A DNA stretch of 64,000 nucleotides from the NCBI GenBank assembly GCA_003243195.1, contig QFQI01000002.1, positions 186,001 to 250,000 on the forward strand. Reading direction: 5' to 3'. The stretch comes from Sphingomonas taxi (lineage in GTDB: Bacteria > Pseudomonadota > Alphaproteobacteria > Sphingomonadales > Sphingomonadaceae). A model generated the notes under the pieces. It was not told the DNA's origin. It saw nothing but the letters and a program-made list of their open reading frames with translations, and did no database searches. Shown here one piece after another: positions 55,357 through 64,000 of this stretch. Every line of letters starts with the position of its first letter. Positions within the stretch are counted from its first letter, which is position 1. A program made the position numbers and the translations under genes.

Positions 55357-56601
55357 TCAGGCCGCCAGCCGCAGCTCCAGCCGGCTCCAGATCTCGACCA
55401 GCGCGTCCACCAGCTCGCGCATCATCGCCTCGCTGTGCGCCGGCCCCGGCGTGAAGCGCAGCCGCTCGGCGCCGCGCGGCACGGTGGGATAATTGATCGG
55501 CTGCACGTACACGCCGTATTCGGCGAGCAGGATGTCGCTGATCTTCTTGGCCTTCACCGGATCGCCGACCATCACCGGCACGATATGCGTGTCGCCGGCC
55601 ATCACCGGCAGGCCGGCGTCGCGCAGCATCCCCTTCAGCATCCTCGCCGCCGCCTGCTGCCCGTCGCGCTCGGCGCTCGACTGCTTCAGGTGGCGCACGC
55701 TGGCCAGCACGCCCGCGACCAGCACCGGCGACAGGCTGGTGGTGAAGATGAACCCCGGCGCATAGGAGCGGATCACGTCCACGATCGTGCGGTCGGCGGC
55801 GATATAGCCGCCCATCACCCCGAACGCCTTGCCCAGCGTCCCCTCGATGATCGTCAGCCGCTCCGCCACGCCGTCGCGCTCGGAGATCCCGCCGCCGCGC
55901 GGGCCGTACATGCCGACCGCATGGACCTCGTCCAGATAGGTCAGCGCGTTATACCTGTCCGCCAGGTCGCAGATCGCCGCGATCGGCGCGACGTCGCCTT
56001 CCATCGAATACACGCTCTCGAACGCGATCAGCTTGGGCACCGCCGGATCGTCGCCGGCGAGCAGCTCCTCCAGATGCGCCAGGTCGTTGTGACGGAACAC
56101 GCGCTTCTCGCAGCCGGCGTTGCGGATGCCCGCGATCATCGAGGCGTGGTTCAGCGCGTCCGAATAGATGATGCAGCCCGGCAGCACCTTGGCCAGCGTC
56201 GACAGCGTCGCCTCGTTCGAGACATAGCCGCTGGTGAACAGCAACGCCGCCTGCTTGCCGTGCAGGTCGGCCAGTTCGCCTTCCAGGTCGACGTGGTAAT
56301 GCGTGTTGCCGCCGATGTTGCGCGTGCCGCCCGATCCGGCGCCGACGTCGTGCAGCGCTTCCTCCATCGCCGCGATCACCTTGGGATGCTGGCCCATCGC
56401 GAGATAGTCGTTGGAACACCATACGGTGATCGGCTTCGGCCCGTTGTGCCCGGCGAAGCAGCGCGCATTGGGGAACATGCCCTTGTTGCGCAGGATGTCG
56501 ATGAACACGCGGTAGCGGCCTTCGGCATGGAGCCGGTCGATCGCCTGGGTGAACACGCGCGAATAATCGACGCCGCGCGCCGCGATGGTCTCCGTCATCA
56601 T
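55357..56601 (-). CDS. hemA: 5-aminolevulinate synthase
   Basis: A 414-residue alpha-oxoamine synthase that condenses glycine and succinyl-CoA, the first step of C4-pathway heme synthesis used in alphaproteobacteria. Signs are NARCFAGHNGPKPITVWCSNDYL, GGTRNIGGNTHYH, DEVHAVGMYGPRGGG and the PLP lysine in GTLGKAFGVMGGY. Start may be at 56601 or the following ATG. It stands alone and is likely regulated by its own promoter. Confidence 0.96.
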   Translation of the reverse strand: MMTETIAARGVDYSRVFTQAIDRLHAEGRYRVFIDILRNKGMFPNARCFAGHNGPKPITVWCSNDYLAMGQHPKVIAAMEEALHDVGAGSGGTRNIGGNTHYHVDLEGELADLHGKQAALLFTSGYVSNEATLSTLAKVLPGCIIYSDALNHASMIAGIRNAGCEKRVFRHNDLAHLEELLAGDDPAVPKLIAFESVYSMEGDVAPIAAICDLADRYNALTYLDEVHAVGMYGPRGGGISERDGVAERLTIIEGTLGKAFGVMGGYIAADRTIVDVIRSYAPGFIFTTSLSPVLVAGVLASVRHLKQSSAERDGQQAAARMLKGMLRDAGLPVMAGDTHIVPVMVGDPVKAKKISDILLAEYGVYVQPINYPTVPRGAERLRFTPGPAHSEAMMRELVDALVEIWSRLELRLAA

Positions 56602-56698
56602 GTCGCCCGCGATTACCTCCTGCTCGCGCCGATGGCCAGCGCAGAACCGCATTCTCTCTGATCGACAAGGGTGGACAAATTGCCCTACCCCCCGGGCG

Positions 56699-57487
56699 TT
56701 ACAACGCCTCGACGCGCGGAAAGTGCAGCGCCGCGGCCAGCCGCTCCTCGCGCGCCGCCAGTCGGGTGAAGACCAGCGTGCCGGGCACCGGCGAGTCGGG
56801 CCATGCCTGCCCCCCGGTCAGCCACGCGATGCGCCGCGCGATCCCGGGGCCGCCGTCCACGAAGCGCACGCCGGGCGGCACGACCGCCGCCATGTCGTCG
56901 GCGAGCAGCGGAAAATGCGTGCAGGCGTTGACGATCACGTCGATCCGCGCCCCGTCCGGCTGGCCGAACAGCCCGTGCAGCGCGCGCGCGATCGCCTCGC
57001 GGTCGGGCGCGTCGCCCGCCAGCTTCGCCTCCGCCAGTTCGACCAGCGCCGCCGATCCGTGGCGCAGCACCGTGCAGTCGCCGGCGAAGCGCGCCGCCAG
57101 GTCGTCGACATATGGCTGGCGCACCGTCGCGGCGGTGCCGAGCACGCCGATGACGCGGTTCGCGCTCATCGCCGCCGCCGGCTTGATCGCGGGCACGGTG
57201 CCGACCACCGGCAGGTCCAGCGCGGCGCGCACCGCCGGCAGCGCGATCGTGGAGGCGGTGTTGCACGCGATCACCACCAGTCGCGGGCGGTAACGCTCCA
57301 CCAGCCGCCCCAGCAGCGCCGGCACGCGCGCGGCGATCTCCGCCTCGCTGCGCGTGCCGTAGGGGAAACCGGCCGAATCGGCGGCATAGACGATCGGCGC
57401 CATCGGCAGCAAAGCACGCGTCGGCGCGACCACCGACAGCCCGCCGACGCCGGAATCGAAGAACAGGATCGGCCGCGCGTCGCTCAC
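56699..57487 (-). CDS. murI: Glutamate racemase
   Basis: A 262-residue racemase that makes D-glutamate for peptidoglycan. Both catalytic cysteines are seen: VVIACNTASTIALP and VNACTHFPLL, with the N-terminal FFDSGVGGLSV. Start is GTG 57487, with no strong ribosome site. It is divergent from plsY, with about 100 bases between starts. Confidence 0.95.
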   Translation of the reverse strand: MSDARPILFFDSGVGGLSVVAPTRALLPMAPIVYAADSAGFPYGTRSEAEIAARVPALLGRLVERYRPRLVVIACNTASTIALPAVRAALDLPVVGTVPAIKPAAAMSANRVIGVLGTAATVRQPYVDDLAARFAGDCTVLRHGSAALVELAEAKLAGDAPDREAIARALHGLFGQPDGARIDVIVNACTHFPLLADDMAAVVPPGVRFVDGGPGIARRIAWLTGGQAWPDSPVPGTLVFTRLAAREERLAAALHFPRVEAL

Positions 57488-57584
57488 CCGCCGCGCTTAG
57501 GCCGGATCGGCGGCAACGGGCAACGCTGGCGTGTGGCGTACCCGAAATGTTTCCGCTACAGGGTGGCGCGAGGGGGAGCACAAA

Positions 57585-58220
57585 CTGACGACCGAGATCA
57601 TCTGGATACCGCCGCTCGCGGCGCTGCTGCTGGGCTATCTGCTCGGCTCGATCCCGTTCGGCGTGCTGCTGACGCGCATGACCGGCGCGGGCGACCTGCG
57701 CCAGATCGGATCGGGCAACATCGGCGCCACCAACGTGCTGCGCACCGGACGCAAGGGGCTGGCGGCGGCGACGCTGCTGCTGGATCTGGGCAAGGGGCTG
57801 GTGGCGGTGCTGGCGGTGGGGTGGTGGCTGCCGGGCGAGGCGCCGCTGGCGGCGGCGGGCGCGCTGATCGGCCATTGCTATCCGGTCTGGCTGCGGTTCC
57901 GCGGCGGCAAGGGTGTGGCGACGCTGATGGGCGTCGCGCTGGGGCTGCACTGGCCGCTCGGGCTGGTGTTCGCGGTGTTGTGGCTGGGATTGCTGGCGGC
58001 GCTGCGCATCTCCTCGCTGGCCGGCATGGCGGCGGCGATCAGCACGCCAGTCACCGCGGCGGTGCTGGGCGAGTTCGACGTGGTGCCGCTGCTGATGGCG
58101 CTGGCGGCGATCGTGCTGTGGAAGCACCGCGCCAATATCGCGCGGCTGGTGGACGGCACCGAACCGCGCGTCGGCGCCCGCGCGACCGCCGGCGAGCGGG
58201 GCGACGCCGGCGGTGGATGA
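57585..58220 (+). CDS. plsY: Glycerol-3-phosphate acyltransferase PlsY
   Basis: A 211-residue inner-membrane enzyme that uses acyl-phosphate to acylate glycerol 3-phosphate. The three PlsY motifs are visible: GSIPFG, GSGNIGATNVLR and RGGKGVAT, with about five to seven membrane segments. CTG 57585 is preferred as start: AGGGGGAG lies six bases upstream and the family N-terminus (TTEIIWIPPL) begins there; GTG 57531 would add 18 unlike residues. The stop overlaps dprA by eight bases. Confidence 0.92.
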   Translation: MTTEIIWIPPLAALLLGYLLGSIPFGVLLTRMTGAGDLRQIGSGNIGATNVLRTGRKGLAAATLLLDLGKGLVAVLAVGWWLPGEAPLAAAGALIGHCYPVWLRFRGGKGVATLMGVALGLHWPLGLVFAVLWLGLLAALRISSLAGMAAAISTPVTAAVLGEFDVVPLLMALAAIVLWKHRANIARLVDGTEPRVGARATAGERGDAGGG

Positions 58221-59292
58221 CGCCGCCGCGCGGCTGCGGCTGATCCGTACGCCGTCGATCGGGCCGGTCAGCTATCGCCAGTTGCTGTCGCGCTTCGGCA
58301 CCGCCGCCGCCGCGCTGGACGCCCTGCCCGATCTGGCGCGGCGCGGCGGCGGGCGCGCGCCGGCGCCGCCACCCCCCGCCGCCGCCGAGCGCGAGCTGCG
58401 GCTGGTGGAGCGGCTTGGCGGGCGGCACCTTTTCCTGGGCGACCCGGATTATCCTGCGCTGCTGGCGGCGATCGACAATGCGCCGCCGGTGCTCACCATG
58501 CGCGGCGATCCGTCGCTGGCGCGGCGCACCCCGGTCGCGATGGTCGGCGCGCGCAACGCCTCCGCCGCCGCGTGCCGCTTCGCACGCGGACTGGCGCATG
58601 AACTGGCGCGGGATGGGGCGGGCATCGTCTCCGGGCTGGCGCGCGGCATCGACACCGCCGCGCACGAGGGCGCCTTGCCCGCCACGATCGCGGTGATCGC
58701 CGGCGGGATCGACGTCGCCTACCCGCCGGAGAACGCCGCCTTGCAGGAGCGGATCGCGCGCGAGGCGCTGCTGATCGCGGAGATGCCGCCGGGCACCGAG
58801 CCGCGCGCGCGCCATTTCCCGCACCGCAACCGCATCATCGCCGGCCTCGCGCTCGGCACTCTGGTGGTGGAGGCCGCACCGCGCTCCGGTTCGCTCATCA
58901 CCGCGCGGCTGGCGGGCGAGCAGGGGCGCGAGGTGATGGCGGTCCCCGGTCATCCGACCGACCCGCGCGCGCAGGGCTGCAACACGCTGATCCGCGACGG
59001 CGCGACGCTGGTGCAATCCGCCGCCGACGTGCTGGAACAGCTTCGCCCGATCGACCCGCGCGCCGCGGTGCGCGCGCCGGCCGGCGACTGGGGCGCGCCG
59101 CCGCCCGCCGACGCCAGCGACGCCGAACGCCGCCGGATCACGACGTTGCTCGGCCCGGTGCCGGTCGCGCCCGACGAACTGCTGCGCCAGTCCGGGCTGG
59201 CGCCGGCGGTGGTGCAGATGGTGCTGCTGGAACTGGAGCTCGCCGGGCGACTGGAACGCCATGCCGGCGGGCGCGTGAGCCTTGGTGCTTGA
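58213..59292 (+). CDS. dprA: DNA-processing protein DprA
   Basis: A 359-residue protein. The Rossmann-like core contains VAMVGARNAS, ARDGAGIVSGLARGIDTAAH, GGIDVAYPPENAAL and the EMPPGTEPRARHFPHRNRIIAGL motif; a C-terminal winged-helix (about 290-355) follows. DprA loads RecA on incoming single-stranded DNA in natural transformation. GTG 58213 overlaps the plsY stop. No other competence gene is present. Confidence 0.95.
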   Translation: MDDAAARLRLIRTPSIGPVSYRQLLSRFGTAAAALDALPDLARRGGGRAPAPPPPAAAERELRLVERLGGRHLFLGDPDYPALLAAIDNAPPVLTMRGDPSLARRTPVAMVGARNASAAACRFARGLAHELARDGAGIVSGLARGIDTAAHEGALPATIAVIAGGIDVAYPPENAALQERIAREALLIAEMPPGTEPRARHFPHRNRIIAGLALGTLVVEAAPRSGSLITARLAGEQGREVMAVPGHPTDPRAQGCNTLIRDGATLVQSAADVLEQLRPIDPRAAVRAPAGDWGAPPPADASDAERRRITTLLGPVPVAPDELLRQSGLAPAVVQMVLLELELAGRLERHAGGRVSLGA

Positions 59293-59327
59293 CGCCCGCC
59301 GCCGCCCCACCCCACCCTCGCGCGTAC

Positions 59328-59349
59328 ACGTAAGGCACACTACGTAAGG
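59328..59349. repeat. Direct repeat ahead of topA
   Basis: ACGTAAGG occurs twice (59328-59335 and 59342-59349), 14 bases apart, in the 62-base gap between dprA and topA; the second copy overlaps the place of a ribosome site. Role unknown. Confidence 0.35.
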
Positions 59350-59354
59350 CTCCC

Positions 59355-61931
59355 ATGCAGCTCGTTATCGTCGAATCGCCCGCCAAGGCGAAAACCATCG
59401 AGAAATACCTCGGCTCCGATTACCGCGTGCTCGCGAGCTACGGCCATGTCCGCGACCTGCCGCCGCGCGACGGATCGGTGAACCCCGACGAGGGGTTCGC
59501 GATGGAGTGGGAGAATTACGCCGACAAGGCCAAGCAGCTCAAGGCGATCGCCGACGCCGCCAAGACCGCCGACCGCCTGATCCTGGCCACCGACCCCGAT
59601 CGCGAGGGTGAGGCGATCTCGTGGCACGTGCAGGAGGTGCTGGCCAAGCGCAAGGCGCTGCCCCGCGACGTGCAGCGCGTCACCTTCAACGCGATCACCA
59701 AACAGGCCGTGACGCAGGCGATGCAGGCGCCGCGCGAGCTGGATACCGACCTGATCGACGCGTACCGGGCGCGGCGCGCGCTCGACTATCTGGTCGGCTT
59801 CACGCTGTCGCCGGTGCTGTGGCGCAAGCTGCCCGGCGCGAAGTCGGCGGGGCGCGTGCAGTCGGTCGCGCTGCGGCTGATCGTCAGCCGCGAGCGCGAG
59901 ATCGAGGCGTTCCGCGCGCAGGAATATTGGTCGGTCACCGCCGCCATGGAGCATGACGGCACGCCGTTCGCCGCTCGGCTGGTGCAATGGGACGGTCGCA
60001 AGCTCGACCGGCTGTCGATCGGCAACGAGGGCGACGCGCTGAAGGCGAAGGCGGCGGTCGAGGCCGGGCGCTTCTCGGTGCAGTCGGTCGAGACCAAGCC
60101 CGCGACGCGCAACCCGCCGCCGCCCTTCACCACCTCGACGCTCCAGCAGGAGGCGGCGCGCAAGCTTGGCTTCTCCGCCGACCATACGATGCGGATCGCG
60201 CAGCAGCTCTACGAGGATGGCGCGATCACCTATATGCGGACCGACGGCGTGCAGATGGACGGCAGCGCCATTTCCGCCGCGCGCGCCGCGATCGCCGACC
60301 GCTACGACGGCGGCTACGTGCCCGACAAGCCGCGCCAGTATCAGGCCAAGGCCAAGAACGCGCAGGAAGCGCACGAGGCGATCCGCCCGACCGATTTCGG
60401 CAAGGACCGCGTCGGCAGCGGCGACCATGCGCGGCTCTACGATCTGGTATGGAAGCGCGCGCTGGCGTCGCAGATGGCCTCGGCGCGGATGGAGCGCACG
60501 ACCGTGGAACTGGCCGACGGCACCGGGCGCAACGTGCTGCGCGCGACCGGGCAGGTGGTGCTGTTCCCCGGCTATCTCGCGCTCTACGAGGAAGGGCAGG
60601 ACGATTCCGAGGGTGAGGATGCCCGGCGCCTCCCCCGGCTGCGCGAGGGCGATGCGCCCGCGAAGAAGAGCGTCGATGCCGAGCAGCATTTCACCCAGCC
60701 GCCGCCGCGCTTCTCCGAAGCGTCGCTGGTCAAGCGGATGGAGGAGCTGGGGATCGGCCGCCCGTCCACCTATGCCTCGATCATCAAGACGCTGAAGGAC
60801 CGCGCCTATGTGCGCGTCGAGAAGAACCGCTTCTTCGCCGAGGAGAGCGGCCGGCTGGTGACGGCGTTCCTTGAACGCTTCTTCGAACGCTATGTCGGCT
60901 ACGACTTCACCGCCGGGCTGGAGGAGGAGCTGGACGACGTGTCCGGCGGCCGCGCGCAGTGGCAGGCGGTGCTGGATGCCTTCTGGCGCGACTTCAAGCC
61001 GCGCACGGCGGAGGTCATGGAGCAGAAGCCGAGCGAGGTGACCGCCGAGCTCGACCAGTTCCTGGCCCCCTATCTGTTCCCGGAAAAGGCGGACGGCTCC
61101 GATCCCAGGCTGTGCCCGGCGTGCAATGCCGGACAACTGGCGCTGCGTGGCGGCAAGTTCGGCGCGTTCATCGCGTGCAGCAACTATCCCGAATGCAAGT
61201 TCACGCGCCGCTTCGCGCAGGGCGGCGAGGCGGCGGGCGACGACGCCGGGCCGGAGACGCTGGGGCAGGATCCCGAGACCGGACTGCCGGTCGAGCGCAA
61301 GTCGGGGCGCTTCGGCCCCTATATCCAGCTCGGCGAGGGCAAGGAGGCGAAGCGCGCGTCGATCCCGAAGGACATCGGCGAACTCGACCTGGAGATGGCG
61401 CTGCGTCTGCTGCACCTTCCGCGCACGATCGGACAACATCCGGAAACCGGGCTGCCCATCAATGCCAGCATCGGCCGCTATGGCCCGTACCTGGTGCATG
61501 ACGGCAAGTACGCGCGACTTTCGTCAACATCGGAGGTGTTCGAAACCGGCATGAACGCCGCCGTGGTCAAGCTGGCCGAGGCCGCCGCCGGTGGCGGGCG
61601 CCCGGCGCGCGGGGCGGCGCGCGCGCCGCTGAAGGTGCTGGGCGCGCACCCGCGCACCGAGGCGGAGCTGCGGTTGATGGAGGGGCGCTACGGCCCGTAC
61701 GTCACCGACGGCACCACCAACGCGACGCTGCCCAAGACGATCACCCCCGAGCAACTGACGCTGGAGGAGGCCGCGCAACTGATCGACGACCGCGCCGCCG
61801 CCGCGCCGATGAAGGCGAAGAAGAAGGCGCCTGCCAAGAAGGCCGCGGCAAAGAAGCCGGCAGCGGCAAAGGCCGGCACCGCGAAACCGGCGGCGAAGAA
61901 GGCGCCGGCGAAGAAGGCCGCGAAGGCGTAA
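59355..61931 (+). CDS. topA: DNA topoisomerase I
   Basis: An 858-residue type IA topoisomerase that relaxes negative supercoils. TOPRIM domain (LVIVESPAKAKTIEKYLG, DPDREGE), catalytic Tyr at Y293 in ITYMRTDG, and C-terminal zinc-ribbon and Topo-C repeats (CPACNAGQLALRGGKFGAF, RYGPYV). The last 50 residues are Lys/Ala-rich (KKAPAKK), a histone-like tail seen in other sphingomonads. An 8-base direct repeat precedes it. Confidence 0.97.
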   Translation: MQLVIVESPAKAKTIEKYLGSDYRVLASYGHVRDLPPRDGSVNPDEGFAMEWENYADKAKQLKAIADAAKTADRLILATDPDREGEAISWHVQEVLAKRKALPRDVQRVTFNAITKQAVTQAMQAPRELDTDLIDAYRARRALDYLVGFTLSPVLWRKLPGAKSAGRVQSVALRLIVSREREIEAFRAQEYWSVTAAMEHDGTPFAARLVQWDGRKLDRLSIGNEGDALKAKAAVEAGRFSVQSVETKPATRNPPPPFTTSTLQQEAARKLGFSADHTMRIAQQLYEDGAITYMRTDGVQMDGSAISAARAAIADRYDGGYVPDKPRQYQAKAKNAQEAHEAIRPTDFGKDRVGSGDHARLYDLVWKRALASQMASARMERTTVELADGTGRNVLRATGQVVLFPGYLALYEEGQDDSEGEDARRLPRLREGDAPAKKSVDAEQHFTQPPPRFSEASLVKRMEELGIGRPSTYASIIKTLKDRAYVRVEKNRFFAEESGRLVTAFLERFFERYVGYDFTAGLEEELDDVSGGRAQWQAVLDAFWRDFKPRTAEVMEQKPSEVTAELDQFLAPYLFPEKADGSDPRLCPACNAGQLALRGGKFGAFIACSNYPECKFTRRFAQGGEAAGDDAGPETLGQDPETGLPVERKSGRFGPYIQLGEGKEAKRASIPKDIGELDLEMALRLLHLPRTIGQHPETGLPINASIGRYGPYLVHDGKYARLSSTSEVFETGMNAAVVKLAEAAAGGGRPARGAARAPLKVLGAHPRTEAELRLMEGRYGPYVTDGTTNATLPKTITPEQLTLEEAAQLIDDRAAAAPMKAKKKAPAKKAAAKKPAAAKAGTAKPAAKKAPAKKAAKA

Positions 61932-61937
61932 TCCCGC

Positions 61938-61976
61938 CCCCCGCCGTCATCGCTCGCGAGGCGATGACGGCGGGGG
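61938..61976. terminator. Long hairpin between convergent topA and sulfatase genes
   Basis: CCCCCGCCGTCATCGC (61938-61953) pairs perfectly with GCGATGACGGCGGGGG (61961-61976) around TCGCGAG. The 16-base stem lies 6 bases after each gene's stop region (topA stop 61929-61931, sulfatase stop 61982-61984). It should serve both. Confidence 0.75.
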
Positions 61977-61981
61977 AGCGG

Positions 61982-63535
61982 CTACCGCCGCGGCGCCACC
62001 GGCGGCCGGAAGAACGCCGGCGGGAATGGCGCCTGCGCCGGCCCTTTCGGATCGCGGCGGTCGGCGCGGAAGCCGGCATCGGCGCTCAGCGGGATCGCCA
62101 TGCCGTCGGTGCGTTCCAGCAGCGCGAACAGCTTCCCGCTCATCCGCTCGGCCAGATCCTCATGTCCGGGGCGCGCGAGCAGATTGTCGTTCTCGTCCGG
62201 GTCGGCGGCAAGGTCGTAGAGTTCGTCCAGATCCCAGATGCCGTGGAAGTGCATGTATTTGTAGCGGTCCTCGCGCAGCGCATGGACGGTCGGCGTCTGC
62301 GGGAAGTTGCGCTCCCAATAATATTCGTAGAGCAGCTCCGCGCGCCACGGCACCGACGCGCCGCCCTTCGCCAGCGGCAGCATGTTCGCGCCGGCCATGC
62401 CGTCGGGCGGCTGCAACCCCGCGGCGGCGAGCAGCGTCGGCGCGACGTCGATGTTCGCCACCACCTGCTCCACCACGCTGCCGGTCGGGAACAGCGCCGG
62501 ACAGCGCGCGATCATCGGCACGCGCATCGATTCCTCATAGGCGGCGCGCTTGTCGATCAGGCCGTGTTCGCCGAACATGAAGCCATTGTCGCCCATGTAG
62601 AGGATCAGCGTGTCGTCCAGCTCGCCGCGGCTGGCCAGCAGGTCCATGATCCGCGCCAGTCCTTCGTCCACCGCCAGCAGCGTCTCCATGTAGCGCTTGT
62701 AGTAATCGCCGATGTCGAGCGTGCCGTGATAGGGATAGCCGACACCGTGCCAACTGTTGCGCTGGTTCTCCACCCACGCCGGGCGGCCGGGAACGCCGGG
62801 CTTCATGCTGGCGGGATAGCGGAAGACCTCCTTGTCGTAGCGGCCCTTGTGGCGCTCGGCCGGGATGAATTCGGAATGCACCGCCTTGTGCGCCAGGTGC
62901 ATCATCCACGGCCGGCCGGCCGGACGCTTGCCGATCCAGTCGAGCGCGTAATCGGTCAATTCGTCGGTGATATACCCCTTTTGCGCCACCCGCCGTCCAT
63001 CGACGTTCAGCCCGTTCGCGTCGGGCAGGTAGCTGCCCTGCCCCTTGAAGCTGACCCAGTGATCGAAGCCGGGCTGCGGCCCATCGCCTTCGTCGCCCAT
63101 GTGCCACTTGCCGATGAAGGCAGTGTCGTAGCCGGCGGCCTGCAGATATTCGGGGTAGAAGACCAGCCCCGGCGGGATCGGGTGGTTGTTGTCGACCACC
63201 TTGTGCTGGTGCGCGTACAGGCCGGTGAAGATCGACGCGCGGCTGGGTGAACACAGCGCGGTGGTGACGAAGGCGTTGCGGAAGTGCGTGCCCTCGCGCG
63301 CCAGCCGGTCGAGCGTCGGCGTATCGCCGAAATCCTGCGCCTTCATGAAGCCCATCGCGTCGTAGCGATGGTCGTCGGTGAGCACGACCAGGATGTTGCG
63401 CGGTTTGACGCCGCGCAGGCGCGGCAGCGCGCGCGAGCGCCGGGGGGCGGGCTGCGCGCCGGCCGGCCACGAATACAGCCCGAACACGCCGCCGGTTCCG
63501 GCCAGCAGCACGCCGCGACGCAAGTTATCGACCAT
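61982..63535 (-). CDS. Exported sulfatase
   Basis: A 517-residue sulfatase. CSPSRAS holds C95, the C-x-P-x-R site converted to formylglycine by a maturase (none is in the window). TDDHRYDAMGF, GKWHMGDEG and YMGDNGFMFGEHG provide metal and substrate ligands. The N-terminus (NLRRGVLLAGTGGVFGLYSWP) fits a Tat signal, so it is likely exported after folding. ATG 63535 has GAGGGG upstream. It follows the TonB-receptor gene directly, which suggests uptake and desulfation of a sulfated carbohydrate. Confidence 0.9.
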   Translation of the reverse strand: MVDNLRRGVLLAGTGGVFGLYSWPAGAQPAPRRSRALPRLRGVKPRNILVVLTDDHRYDAMGFMKAQDFGDTPTLDRLAREGTHFRNAFVTTALCSPSRASIFTGLYAHQHKVVDNNHPIPPGLVFYPEYLQAAGYDTAFIGKWHMGDEGDGPQPGFDHWVSFKGQGSYLPDANGLNVDGRRVAQKGYITDELTDYALDWIGKRPAGRPWMMHLAHKAVHSEFIPAERHKGRYDKEVFRYPASMKPGVPGRPAWVENQRNSWHGVGYPYHGTLDIGDYYKRYMETLLAVDEGLARIMDLLASRGELDDTLILYMGDNGFMFGEHGLIDKRAAYEESMRVPMIARCPALFPTGSVVEQVVANIDVAPTLLAAAGLQPPDGMAGANMLPLAKGGASVPWRAELLYEYYWERNFPQTPTVHALREDRYKYMHFHGIWDLDELYDLAADPDENDNLLARPGHEDLAERMSGKLFALLERTDGMAIPLSADAGFRADRRDPKGPAQAPFPPAFFRPPVAPRR

Positions 63536-63539
63536 CCCC

Positions 63540-64000
63540 TCAGAACTCCTTGCGCAGCAGCAGCCCGCCATAACGGCGGTCGTCACGCGGCACGAAACGC
63601 GTCGTCCCCGCGAACGACCCGTTGTTCAGGAAGCTGGCGTAGGAGGTGTCGGTGATGTTCTTCACATAGGCGCGCAACTGCCACCCGTCGCCCGGGCGGA
63701 TCAGCGCGACGCTGGCGTTCCAGATCGCATAGGCGGGCTGCACCGTGCTGGGCGTCTGGCTGAGCTGATATTGCACCTTGCTGCTGAATGACAGGTCGCT
63801 CTGCACCTCCATCGACAGCGCGTCCGACAGCGCGAAGCGATAGGTCGCATTCTCGTACAGGCGCACGCGCGGCGCGAAGGGCAGCGGCTTGCCGTTGATG
63901 TCGCAGCTCAGCGGCGCGCCGGACGGGCACAGAAATTCGCGCACCGTCGCGTCGGTGAACGCGCCGGACAGGTCGATGCTCAGCCCGCGCGTGGGGCGCA
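63540..64000 (-). CDS. TonB-dependent receptor, C-terminal end (5' truncated)
   Basis: The frame is open to the window edge and ends at a TGA at 63542-63540. The visible 150 residues are C-terminal barrel strands (YRFALSDALSMEVQSDL, YAIWNASVALIRPGDGWQLRAYVKNI) ending in Phe (LLLRKEF). The N-terminal plug lies beyond the window. It is four bases upstream of the sulfatase start, so the two form an operon. Substrate unknown. Confidence 0.85.
   Translation of the reverse strand, partial: RPTRGLSIDLSGAFTDATVREFLCPSGAPLSCDINGKPLPFAPRVRLYENATYRFALSDALSMEVQSDLSFSSKVQYQLSQTPSTVQPAYAIWNASVALIRPGDGWQLRAYVKNITDTSYASFLNNGSFAGTTRFVPRDDRRYGGLLLRKEF

Overview
The window is high-GC DNA packed with genes on both strands and reads as chromosome from a sphingomonad alphaproteobacterium (Sphingomonas or a close relative). 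This rests on several signs: a C4-type 5-aminolevulinate synthase, a MucR/Ros regulator of the sphingomonad type, a DUF1192 protein, the alphaproteobacterial order rpiB-glyA-nrdR, a ybgC-tolQRAB-pal operon and many GTG/TTG starts. I see no rRNA, tRNA, CRISPR array or insertion sequence. Genus and species are inferred from gene content and protein character only.

Layout. 1-6.1 kb: end of a TldE/PmbA gene, a CysQ-like phosphatase, a TauE/SafE exporter, a UDP-GlcNAc 2-epimerase, then an operon of 6-phosphogluconate dehydrogenase with two different HAD phosphatases. 6.1-14.2 kb: a surface-polysaccharide block with a Wzx-like flippase and a Wzy-like polymerase fused to a PPP-type phosphatase, then (opposite strand) a pair resembling gene-transfer-agent head spikes (spike base plus SGNH hydrolase) behind a LexA-box match, then a GMC oxidoreductase/epimerase pair. 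14.2-24.9 kb: dctA, a GIY-YIG/TrmJ fused frame, nrdR, glyA, rpiB, a membrane diguanylate cyclase and clpA. 24.9-33.8 kb: four co-directional signalling genes (GAF/PAS hybrid kinase, HWE kinase, single-domain receiver, GAF-PAS-GGDEF-EAL protein). 34-39.4 kb: a quinone oxidoreductase, two amidohydrolases (one without its metal motif), MucR and an MpaB-like oxygenase. 39.9-44.4 kb: the Tol-Pal operon. 44.5-48.1 kb: a Cds1-like PLP enzyme, a short asparaginase-like protein and an M3 peptidase in one operon. 48.2-55.3 kb: KgtP-like permease plus outer-membrane channel, divergent from a DctB/DctD-like two-component system and a PDZ/M48-type peptidase. 55.4-64 kb: hemA, murI, plsY, dprA, topA, a sulfatase and the end of a TonB-dependent receptor.

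How parts fit together. The flippase, polymerase, epimerase and SDR/GMC genes point to export of a surface glycan. The spike-like pair lies inside this block, and R. capsulatus GTA head spikes are known to act on capsule. The DctB/DctD pair probably controls organic-acid uptake through the divergent permease/channel operon and perhaps dctA, but this DctD lacks the sigma54-contacting GAFTGA loop.

The best candidates for something new are the Wzy-phosphatase fusion, the SOS-box/spike cassette in a polysaccharide locus, the GAFTGA-less DctD and the GIY-YIG/TrmJ fusion. All functions are assigned by reading motifs, without database searches.
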